Origin: Cyanobacteria bacterium OH_CDB_20
GTDB taxonomy: Bacteria; Cyanobacteriota; Vampirovibrionia; Gastranaerophilales; Gastranaerophilaceae
Reading direction: 5' to 3'
NCBI GenBank assembly: GCA_023415935.1
Contig: JAEZIX010000096.1
Location: 12,708 to 76,707 of the forward strand
Length of the DNA stretch: 64,000 bases
In this document: piece by piece, positions 34,312 to 41,400 of the stretch
How the letters are laid out: each line of letters opens with the position of its first letter
Numbering within the stretch: the first letter of the stretch is position 1
The notes under the pieces: generated by a model
What the model was told of the DNA's origin: nothing
Databases searched by the model: none
What the model saw: only the letters and a program-made list of their open reading frames with translations
Position numbers and translations under genes: made by a program

Positions 34312-35202
34312 TTACGTTTTTTCTTTCTCTCGTTCTTGAAGTTTAGCTTCAAATTCTTTGAGAGCCTCAGATCCTACAAGCTGTTCTAGTGCTGCTCTTT
34401 TTGAAAGGAAATCCAGTTCAAGCTGATTTTTATTGTCGAGCGCAACTCTATAGTAAGCATCTGCAATAAGAAGAGCCTCATCAGACATACTTTTAGCCTG
34501 ATTATAATTTCTTGTGCGATTTTGAAGTGATTCGCTAGCCATTTTTAAAACTTCGTAAGAAGAAATATAATCGAAATACTCTCTAATCATCTTCTTTTGA
34601 AGCTCATCGACTTTTCTAATCAAAATAATCATATCGGCATCTGTTATTTTGGTAAATTTGTAGTTCAAATCCTTATCTGAAAAGGACATTGAGTTTAGGA
34701 ATGAACTTCCCATTAAAGCTGAAGTTGCGGCAATAGGGTTCATAAAACCTGCTCCTGCAATAGAAGACACTGTTGCAAGAGGTTTTACAATCTTTTTAAC
34801 TATCGATTCATCAGGTTTATCTGCATCTGGGTTTGAGAGCTTATAAATCGCAAATTTGATAGTTTCACTCTTTGTTGCAGCACCTGTCCAAAGAACTTGT
34901 ACATCTTCTAACATATCATCTTTATCAAGCTCAACTAATTTTGAAATCTCACGCGACAAATCTTTTAAAGTACTATCTGAATATGATATATTTTTAAGGT
35001 ATTCTTCATTGTATGTCGATTTTTTAGTTTCATTTATTTCATTAATATCTACAACTTTATACTCTTTTTCGAGTTCATTATGTGTTCCAAGCCTGTATGC
35101 AGGGGGTTTCGGTAATTTTAAATCATCAAGTGTAACCGCAAATGAAGATTGGGTTAGAAATAATGATAATATTAACAATTTAATTATATTTTTTCTCATC
35201 AT
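34312..35202 (-). CDS. Exported protein, paralogue of its upstream neighbour
   Basis: Protein of 296 aa with a clear signal peptide (residues 1-22, cleaved near SSFA-VT). The mature protein is helical and Lys/Glu-rich. It is a paralogue of the next gene: DVQVLWTGAATKSETIKFAIYKL here corresponds to DIEALWKATIENNELIKFTMKKL there, and ITDADMIILIRKVDELQ to LTDTELIELAGTIESLQ. A short hydrophobic Gly/Ala patch near residue 140 interrupts the helices. The C-terminal helical pair vaguely recalls TolC-type coiled-coil hairpins. Periplasmic location is likely; the function is unknown. Confidence 0.72.
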   Translation of the reverse strand: MMRKNIIKLLILSLFLTQSSFAVTLDDLKLPKPPAYRLGTHNELEKEYKVVDINEINETKKSTYNEEYLKNISYSDSTLKDLSREISKLVELDKDDMLEDVQVLWTGAATKSETIKFAIYKLSNPDADKPDESIVKKIVKPLATVSSIAGAGFMNPIAATSALMGSSFLNSMSFSDKDLNYKFTKITDADMIILIRKVDELQKKMIREYFDYISSYEVLKMASESLQNRTRNYNQAKSMSDEALLIADAYYRVALDNKNQLELDFLSKRAALEQLVGSEALKEFEAKLQEREKEKT

Positions 35203-36023
35203 TGATTTTTAAGCCTCTCAGGGTTAACAAGCTGATTTTTCATAGCAAATTGGGACATATTAAGTTTATCAACAGCATCTTTTCCCGCTAAACGCTCAAG
35301 TTCGAGGTAATACCTTTTTGCAGTCTGCTCTTGCTGAAACTCTTGCATTTTTAAATCATCATATAGCGATGAAGAAATAATTATCTCAAGTTGATTATTT
35401 TTTCTGATAGCGTTTGCATAATTTCTATTATAAAGAACCATTTTAGCTCTTGTATCTTTCAGCATAGTAAGAGAGCCTTTGTAACTATAATATGTTGAAA
35501 TTATTACATCCTGAAGGCTTTCGATAGTTCCTGCAAGCTCGATAAGCTCTGTATCTGTAAGTGGCGTTTCCTGCTGGATATTATTTTTATTTATAAAGTT
35601 GTTAGCAAGCCTGCCTGTTGTGAAAGAAGCTGACTGCATCAAAGGGCTACCACCCATAAAACTCGGCACAAAACTTGCACCATAAACAAGCGCGGACAAG
35701 CTCTTTGCCATTATCGAAGAATGAAGGCGCCTTTGGCTCTCAGGAGTATTCAGCTTTTTCATAGTGAATTTGATAAGCTCATTATTCTCGATTGTTGCCT
35801 TCCAAAGCGCTTCAATATCATTGAGTTCGTCTTTTTGCTGAACATCTACAAGCGTTTGAACAGCCTCTTTATCATTTAAGACTAAACTTCCCGAGATTAC
35901 TTTATCAGGTTTTGACAGGTTAATTTTTTGTTTGTCAGTATTATCAAGACGCAGTTCTTCAGCCGCTAACGAAGCATTAGCCGCCCAGATAAAACAAATT
36001 AATAATGATAAAACCCTTTTCAA
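35199..36023 (-). CDS. Exported protein, paralogue of its downstream neighbour
   Basis: Protein of 274 aa with a signal peptide (residues 1-20, cleaved after SLAA). It shares order and motifs with the 296-aa protein downstream (see the LWKATIENNELIKF and LTDTELIEL blocks), overlapping it by four bases, so the pair arose by tandem duplication and is co-translated. The second half is coiled coil (NYANAIRKNNQLEII, KRYYLELERLAG). No lipobox. The pair may form a periplasmic complex. Confidence 0.72.
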   Translation of the reverse strand: MKRVLSLLICFIWAANASLAAEELRLDNTDKQKINLSKPDKVISGSLVLNDKEAVQTLVDVQQKDELNDIEALWKATIENNELIKFTMKKLNTPESQRRLHSSIMAKSLSALVYGASFVPSFMGGSPLMQSASFTTGRLANNFINKNNIQQETPLTDTELIELAGTIESLQDVIISTYYSYKGSLTMLKDTRAKMVLYNRNYANAIRKNNQLEIIISSSLYDDLKMQEFQQEQTAKRYYLELERLAGKDAVDKLNMSQFAMKNQLVNPERLKNQ

Positions 36024-36130
36024 ATATAACCTCTAAAATATACCCAGATATTACTCTATTAAACTTTATAGCACATAAAAATATGCCGTTCCACTTTTTA
36101 CAGGTTTGAAATAAAGAAAGGTTACAAAAT

Positions 36131-36158
36131 TTGTAAGCTCTCATTTTTGAAATATAAT
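36131..36158 (+). promoter_or_regulatory. Promoter of kdsA
   Basis: A -35 TTGTAA (36131-36136), 16-base spacer and perfect TATAAT (36153-36158) predict a transcript start near 36165. This decides the kdsA start: the in-frame ATG at 36157 overlaps the -10 box and cannot be used. Confidence 0.6.
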
Positions 36159-36180
36159 GGTTACATTGAATAAGGATATT

Positions 36181-37005
36181 ATGATGACAAAAGTAAATAC
36201 AGTTAAACTGAATAATTTTGAAATAGGCGGAGATACTCTTACAATCTTAGCAGGCCCCTGCGCTATAGAGTCTAAAGATGTACTTTTTAAGACAGCTGAA
36301 ACTCTTAAGAAATTTGCTGAAGAAGAAAAAATTAACTACATTTTTAAATCTTCTTTCGACAAGGCAAACAGAAGCTCAATAAAATCATATAGAGGACTTG
36401 GAATGGAAAAAGGACTCGAACTTCTTGCAGAAGTAAAAAAAGAGTTTAATCTTCCTATTGTAACTGATATACACGAGTGCGAGCAGGCAGCTATTGCAGC
36501 AGAAGTAGCAGACGTTATTCAAATTCCTGCTTTTCTATGCAGACAAACTGATTTGCTTATTGCAGCAGCTAAAACGGGAAAAGTTATAAATATTAAAAAA
36601 GGTCAGTTTTTAGCACCTCAACAAATGAAATCAATCGCTCAAAAAGTAATTGACTCAGGTAATAAAAATGTAACTATTACAGATAGAGGCGTAAGTTTTG
36701 GCTACAACAACCTTGTATCTGATATGAGAGCAATACCTATTATGCAGGATATGGGCTTCCCTGTTATATTTGACGCAACACACAGCGTTCAACTGCCTGG
36801 TGGAGCAGGTGATTCATCTTCAGGTGAGAGGAAATACGTAAAAACACTTGCAAAATCAGCTACTGCAGCAGGTGCTAACGGCCTTTTCTTTGAAGTTCAC
36901 CCAAATCCTGATTGTGCCCTATGCGACGGGCCTAATATGGTTGATTTTAAAGAAGCTAGAGAACTATTTAAAATCTGCAACGAAATTTTTAAAATTGTTA
37001 AATAA
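36181..37005 (+). CDS. kdsA: 2-dehydro-3-deoxyphosphooctonate aldolase (Kdo-8-phosphate synthase)
   Basis: Condenses phosphoenolpyruvate and arabinose 5-phosphate into Kdo-8-phosphate, the first step of the inner-core sugar of LPS. TIM barrel; about 274 aa from the ATG at 36181. Motifs: ILAGPCAIES, YIFKSSFDKANRSS, TDIHECEQA, IQIPAFLCRQTDLL, NIKKGQFLAP and FDATHSVQLPGG. The upstream ATG at 36157 is rejected because it lies inside the -10 box, and AAGGA sits four bases before 36181 (another ATG follows at 36184). Its presence shows that the organism makes Kdo-containing LPS. A bidirectional terminator follows. Confidence 0.95.
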   Translation: MMTKVNTVKLNNFEIGGDTLTILAGPCAIESKDVLFKTAETLKKFAEEEKINYIFKSSFDKANRSSIKSYRGLGMEKGLELLAEVKKEFNLPIVTDIHECEQAAIAAEVADVIQIPAFLCRQTDLLIAAAKTGKVINIKKGQFLAPQQMKSIAQKVIDSGNKNVTITDRGVSFGYNNLVSDMRAIPIMQDMGFPVIFDATHSVQLPGGAGDSSSGERKYVKTLAKSATAAGANGLFFEVHPNPDCALCDGPNMVDFKEARELFKICNEIFKIVK

Positions 37006-37020
37006 AAAAAAATATAAACA

Positions 37021-37051
37021 AAAAAGCCTGAGATATTCTCTCAGGCTTTTT
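37021..37051. terminator. Bidirectional terminator between kdsA and dapA
   Basis: Strong hairpin with GCCTGAGA/TCTCAGGC arms inside flanking A5 and T5 tracts. It can end kdsA transcripts on the plus strand and dapA transcripts on the minus strand. Confidence 0.88.
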
Positions 37052-37067
37052 AATTTTATTTCCGCGT

Positions 37068-37970
37068 CTATTTTACAGGGGATTTTAAGTAATCACTCAC
37101 AACACTGTAAAAATCTGCTTTTTCATCTTCATCAAGAACTACCAACGGTTTTCTTACATAGTTTTCAATAAGTCCCATTTTAGACAAAGCCTCTTTTATC
37201 GGCACAGGATTTGGTGCAATAAATATCTTTTTAAATAAAGGATAAAGTTTCAAATGCTTTTCAAGAGCAAATTTTACACAACCATCTTTATATGCTTGAA
37301 CCATTTCTTTTACTTCAACACCTGAAACGTGCGATGCAACACTTATTACTCCGTGAGCACCTAATGCCAACATTGGAAGAGTAAGACTGTCATCACCTGA
37401 ATATATTGCAAAATCAGAAGGACAAAGTTTTTTAATATCACTGATTAAGTCTAAATCAGGATTACTTTGTTTTACCGCAACAATATTATCAAAATCATTT
37501 GCCAATTGAGCAATTGTTTGAGGCATCATATTTACGCCAGTTCTTCCCGGGATATTGTATAAAATAATTGGAAGTTTAGTTGCTTTTGCAATAGCTGAAA
37601 AATGTTCATACATGCCTTTTTGAGAAGGTTTGTTATAATAAGGAACAACTGTTAATATTGCATCTGCCCCTAGTAATTCAGCATTTTTAGACACTTCAAC
37701 AGCAGTTTCAGTAGAATTAGAACCTGCACCTAAGATTATTTTTACTCTGTCATTTACTTTTTCTTTGACAAATTTGAAAAGATTTACCTCTTCTTCGTGG
37801 GTTAAAGTAGAAGACTCACCTGTTGAACCAGCTACAAGGATTGCATCTGAACCAGATTCAATTAAATGATTAATAACTTTTTCTAAAGCAGGGTAGTCTA
37901 TATTTAAATTTTTATCAAAAGGCGTAACCATTGCGGTTATTACTTCGCCTGCGTCATATCTTAATTTCAT
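37068..37970 (-). CDS. dapA: 4-hydroxy-tetrahydrodipicolinate synthase
   Basis: Condenses aspartate semialdehyde with pyruvate in the lysine/diaminopimelate pathway. 300 aa TIM barrel. GEVITAMVTPFDKN, LVAGSTGESSTLTHEEE, VVPYYNKPSQKGMYEHF with the proton-relay Tyr, IILYNIPGRTGVNM, and KQSNPDL at the Schiff-base Lys position (VAVKQSN) are all visible. It lies 18 bases downstream of asd. It ends at a shared terminator. Confidence 0.95.
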   Translation of the reverse strand: MKLRYDAGEVITAMVTPFDKNLNIDYPALEKVINHLIESGSDAILVAGSTGESSTLTHEEEVNLFKFVKEKVNDRVKIILGAGSNSTETAVEVSKNAELLGADAILTVVPYYNKPSQKGMYEHFSAIAKATKLPIILYNIPGRTGVNMMPQTIAQLANDFDNIVAVKQSNPDLDLISDIKKLCPSDFAIYSGDDSLTLPMLALGAHGVISVASHVSGVEVKEMVQAYKDGCVKFALEKHLKLYPLFKKIFIAPNPVPIKEALSKMGLIENYVRKPLVVLDEDEKADFYSVVSDYLKSPVK

Positions 37971-37988
37971 ATATTTCTCCTTTATTTT

Positions 37989-39005
37989 TTAAAAAAGTCC
38001 CATTTCAATGACTTTTTCAGCTATTCTAACAGTGTTTAGTGCAGCGCCTATTCTTAAATTATCCGCAACGCACCAAAGCGAAATTGCATTATCAAATGCC
38101 AAATCTTTTCTTATTCTGCCCACATAAACTGGATTTTTATAAGCTGCATCATGAGGAGTCGGATAAACAAAGTTGTCGACATCGTCCATAACCTCAACAC
38201 CCCAAGCATTTTCAAGAAGTTCTCTTGCTTTTTCAGGAGTAATATCCTTCTCAAATTCAATAGTAACAGCCTCTGAGTGACTTCTAAAAACAGGAACTCT
38301 GACCGCTGTACAAGTAATAGGTACATTTTCTGAAAGGTGCATAATTTTTCTTGTTTCTTTTACAACTTTCATTTCTTCTTTTGTATAGCCGTTTTCACAG
38401 AACACATCGATTTGAGGTATCACGTTAAAAGCAATAAGCCTTTTAAACGCTTCCGGAGTAAATTCTTTTCCTTCTACAACAGCTTTTGTGCTTTCTTCAA
38501 GCTCAGTTATAGCCTTTATTCCTGCGCCACTTACCGATTGATAAGTAGATACAATAAGTCTTTTAATCTTTGCATATTCATCAAGAGGCTTTAAAACAAG
38601 CATCAATTGAGATGTTGAACAATTTGGATTAGCTATTATTCCTTTATGTTTTCTTAAGTCTTCGTCGTTAACTCCAACAATAACTAAAGGAGCATCCTCA
38701 TCCATTCTGTAAGCACTTGAATTATCAATATAAACAGCGCCTCTTTTTACAGCTTCTTTTGCAAGTGCAAGACTTGTTGCACCACCTGCAGACGCAAGCA
38801 CAATATTAATACCTTCAAATGCCTCTGGGCATGCTTCTTCTACAACGTAGTCCTTACCCTTAAATGTAATCGTCTTACCCGCGCTACGCTTGCTTGCCAA
38901 AAACTTTATTTCAGCATATTCAACTTTTTCTTCTTCTAAAATACTTAGAATTTCGCGTCCTACAACGCCAGTTGCGCCTAATACAGCAATTACGGGTTTT
39001 CTCAT
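37989..39005 (-). CDS. asd: Aspartate-semialdehyde dehydrogenase
   Basis: Reduces aspartyl phosphate to the semialdehyde shared by lysine, methionine and threonine synthesis. 338 aa. The NADP-binding start AVLGATGVVGREILSILEEE, the active-site Cys in IIANPNCSTSQLMLVLKPL, and STYQSVSGAGIKAITEL fit the short Gram-positive/cyanobacterial type. It heads the asd-dapA pair; a terminator after the upstream FG-motif gene means that it needs its own promoter. AAAGGA precedes the ATG. Confidence 0.95.
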   Translation of the reverse strand: MRKPVIAVLGATGVVGREILSILEEEKVEYAEIKFLASKRSAGKTITFKGKDYVVEEACPEAFEGINIVLASAGGATSLALAKEAVKRGAVYIDNSSAYRMDEDAPLVIVGVNDEDLRKHKGIIANPNCSTSQLMLVLKPLDEYAKIKRLIVSTYQSVSGAGIKAITELEESTKAVVEGKEFTPEAFKRLIAFNVIPQIDVFCENGYTKEEMKVVKETRKIMHLSENVPITCTAVRVPVFRSHSEAVTIEFEKDITPEKARELLENAWGVEVMDDVDNFVYPTPHDAAYKNPVYVGRIRKDLAFDNAISLWCVADNLRIGAALNTVRIAEKVIEMGLF

Positions 39006-39135
39006 ACACTTTCCTTTTTACTAACTATAATGTCTTTTACTTTAAAAGATTATCTATCAAAATCCTAATTAACACAAGTAAAAGCATATTATTTTAACAA
39101 ATTTTGAAAAAGGGTATAAAAACTAAAAAAATTAG

Positions 39136-39170
39136 CAAAAAAATTGCCAAAAACAAAATTTTTTGACAAT
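39136..39170 (-). terminator. Intrinsic terminator after the FG-motif gene
   Basis: On the minus strand ATTGTCAAAAA and TTTTTGGCAAT pair (one U-G wobble) around a six-base loop and are followed by a T-run. It lies about 35 bases after the stop codon at 39205 and isolates the dapB/FG block from asd-dapA. Confidence 0.78.
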
Positions 39171-39204
39171 TTTTATAATATTTTAATTTTTTATAAATTT
39201 TAAT

Positions 39205-39681
39205 CTATAACATAGAAAAGTAAGGATATTCTGGAATTGGCGGCTCTTCTCTATCATAAACATCTGAATCCACTAAATTGCCATTTTCGTCATATTTATA
39301 AAATGCTCTGATTGTTTTTCCGTCTTCCCAAAAACTTATTTCTAAGCGGGATTTATCCTCAGGTTTTCCTTCTTTTTGTACTGGAGTATAAACTATGTAA
39401 TCAAGAATTGGAGGAGTAAAACCACTTGAATAGTACGAATCTATATATTTGCCGTCTTCTATACGTCTTGTATGCTTAAGAAATCCATCGTCATCGCTTT
39501 CTATTATTTCACCTTCTTTATGTGCTTTGACAGAAGATTTCCCAACAGAAGCCATTGAGTCTAAAGCATCCCCAAGATTACCCATAACAACATTGTCTTC
39601 GGGCTCTAATACTGGAACGTTTCCACCATTTTGCGCACCAAAATGAATTTTATGCTGGGCAGATATTTTTGATATATACAT
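39205..39681 (-). CDS. FG-motif hypothetical protein
   Basis: Protein of 158 aa from the ATG at 39681, chosen over the in-frame ATG at 39693 because GAGGA lies six bases before it. The N-terminus MYISKISAQHKIHFGAQNGG ends in I-H-F-G-A (F14, G15), the window's recurring signature. The remainder is acidic, with a repeat of charged beta-strand-like pieces (DDGFLKHTRRIEDGKYIDSYY and YKYDENGNLVDSDVYD), a pattern also found in MORN/RHS-like antiparallel strands. No signal peptide. Function unknown. It sits between dapB and asd beside a second FG-motif gene. Confidence 0.68.
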   Translation of the reverse strand: MYISKISAQHKIHFGAQNGGNVPVLEPEDNVVMGNLGDALDSMASVGKSSVKAHKEGEIIESDDDGFLKHTRRIEDGKYIDSYYSSGFTPPILDYIVYTPVQKEGKPEDKSRLEISFWEDGKTIRAFYKYDENGNLVDSDVYDREEPPIPEYPYFSML

Positions 39682-39823
39682 AGTTGTCCTCATCTAATTG
39701 TTTAATAACTTATATTTTTAGTAGCAATATTAAATAAAAAAATGCATTTTGAATATTATCCAATAATACTACATTTTTAGCAAGTACTTTGTTGCTTATT
39801 TTTTGATATTTACTCTATATGCT

Positions 39824-40441
39824 TTAAATATCTAGCTTAGCACCATATTGATCTGTCGCTGCTTGCTCAACCAACTGACCATTATTAAATTTTTGGAATA
39901 TTGAAGTTGAATCATCTTTGCTATAAGTTCTAAGGAATCTGCGTGAAATATCTACGCCACCAGGCTCAAAGAATGAATGTCTTCTTAGCCCCGGATATAT
40001 AGATTCTTCCAAACTTTCTAGAGAACCTTGTTGATATTTTGCAACAATATCTTTTGAACAATATCTTCCATAAGAAAGTGTTCCGTTATCTTTTGCATCT
40101 GTATAAACAGATTTTATACTTTTGCCTTGATCATCATAGTATTCTGAAACAAAACGTCCATCATCTGTAACATAATGTTTTTCAACTACAACGCCTGCGT
40201 GATTTTTTTTCTCAGAAGCAAAATCTTCTGGCTTAAACAAATGAATATCAGATGGTGCCTTATCTGTAAGCGGTCTGTTTAAGATTGCCAAAAGTTCAAG
40301 ACCTGACATTGTTGTATGGTCTTTTACTTGCTGTAACGGATTGCATTTACAACCTTTACCGCCACATTTGCAGTCTTTATGATCAGATGACCCAAAAGCA
40401 ACTTGTTTTGTATTATAAATTTGAGTATTTAAAATTCGCAT
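39824..40441 (-). CDS. FG-motif hypothetical protein with Cys-rich patch
   Basis: Protein of 205 aa. The motif V-A-F-G-S (F16, G17) follows a 15-residue N-terminal segment. Immediately after it comes a compact cysteine patch, HKDCKCGGKGCKC (residues about 21-33), which could bind metal. The rest contains strand-turn motifs like those of its neighbour (VTDDGRFVSEYYDDQGKSIKSVY), so the two may be distant paralogues. It lies 65 bases downstream of dapB on the same strand and may be read from the dapB promoter. No recognised family. Confidence 0.68.
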   Translation of the reverse strand: MRILNTQIYNTKQVAFGSSDHKDCKCGGKGCKCNPLQQVKDHTTMSGLELLAILNRPLTDKAPSDIHLFKPEDFASEKKNHAGVVVEKHYVTDDGRFVSEYYDDQGKSIKSVYTDAKDNGTLSYGRYCSKDIVAKYQQGSLESLEESIYPGLRRHSFFEPGGVDISRRFLRTYSKDDSTSIFQKFNNGQLVEQAATDQYGAKLDI

Positions 40442-40505
40442 AATTTATTTCCTCATCTCTGCTGAGTAATTTAAAACGCGTAAATATTATTTTTGCTATA
40501 TATCT

Positions 40506-41300
40506 TTAAAGAATATTTTCCAGCCCATAGACAAAACTTGAGTTTTTTGCAACATGTCTTACTGCAAGTAAAATTCCATCCATATAGCAGGTTCTATCCA
40601 TTGAATCATGCCTGATTTTAAATATTTGTCCTGATGCGCCAAAAATAACTTCTTGAGAAGCTATATAACCGGGCATTCTAACAGAGTGTATGTGAATATT
40701 AGCATCTGCTGTTCCACCGCGAGAACCTTCTATAAGCTCAACTTCAGGCACATTGCCTAGTGCAAAATTCTCATTTTCTTCTGCCATAAGTTTTGCAGTT
40801 TTGATTGCAGTTCCTGATGGTGCGTCTTTCTTCTGATTATGATGAAGTTCAATTATTTCAGCATTGTTAAAATATTTTGCAGCCTGTTTTGCAAACATCA
40901 TCATAAGAACAGCCCCTGTTGAAAAATTCGGAGCAACTAAACATGCGGTTGCATTTGAGCTTGATAAACTTTGAAGCTCATTTAATTCTTCATCTTTAAG
41001 CCCTGTTGTACCTATTACAGTAGCAACTTTGTTATTCAAATATAACTTTGCATTATTAAAAATAGTAGATGGCTGCGTAAAATCAATAATAACATCAGGT
41101 TTTACAGTTTTTACGGCATGCTCTATATCGCTTTGAATTTTAACGCCATTTGCTTTTGAAAGAACAATTTCTCCGACATCTTCTCCTGCTTTAAAAACAT
41201 CAACAGCAAGCACAAGCTCTGTATCTTGGGCTTCTGATACTGCTTTTATTATCTCTCTGCCCATTTTGCCTAATGCACCAACTACACCAACTCTAATCAT
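40506..41300 (-). CDS. dapB: 4-hydroxy-tetrahydrodipicolinate reductase
   Basis: Second dedicated step of lysine/diaminopimelate synthesis. 264 aa. IRVGVVGALGKMGREIIKAV binds NAD(P)H; IIDFTQPSTIFNN, VIGTTGLKDEELNEL, APNFSTGAVLMM, IELHHNQKKDAPSGTA (catalytic His and Lys) and SVRMPGYIASQEVIFGASGQ complete the family pattern. It is separated from asd-dapA by two FG-motif genes, an unusual insertion in a pathway cluster. Confidence 0.95.
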   Translation of the reverse strand: MIRVGVVGALGKMGREIIKAVSEAQDTELVLAVDVFKAGEDVGEIVLSKANGVKIQSDIEHAVKTVKPDVIIDFTQPSTIFNNAKLYLNNKVATVIGTTGLKDEELNELQSLSSSNATACLVAPNFSTGAVLMMMFAKQAAKYFNNAEIIELHHNQKKDAPSGTAIKTAKLMAEENENFALGNVPEVELIEGSRGGTADANIHIHSVRMPGYIASQEVIFGASGQIFKIRHDSMDRTCYMDGILLAVRHVAKNSSFVYGLENIL

Positions 41301-41400
41301 TTTATAAAATCCTTAATAAGTTACTTCTATGCAATTATACAATAATAATTTTTTGTAATAAAATATAAAGAGAGAAATATTTACGAAAAAAGAGGGTACT

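Noticed and set aside
36157..36180. Upstream ATG of kdsA
   Set aside because: It overlaps the TATAAT -10 box, so the mRNA would start after it.
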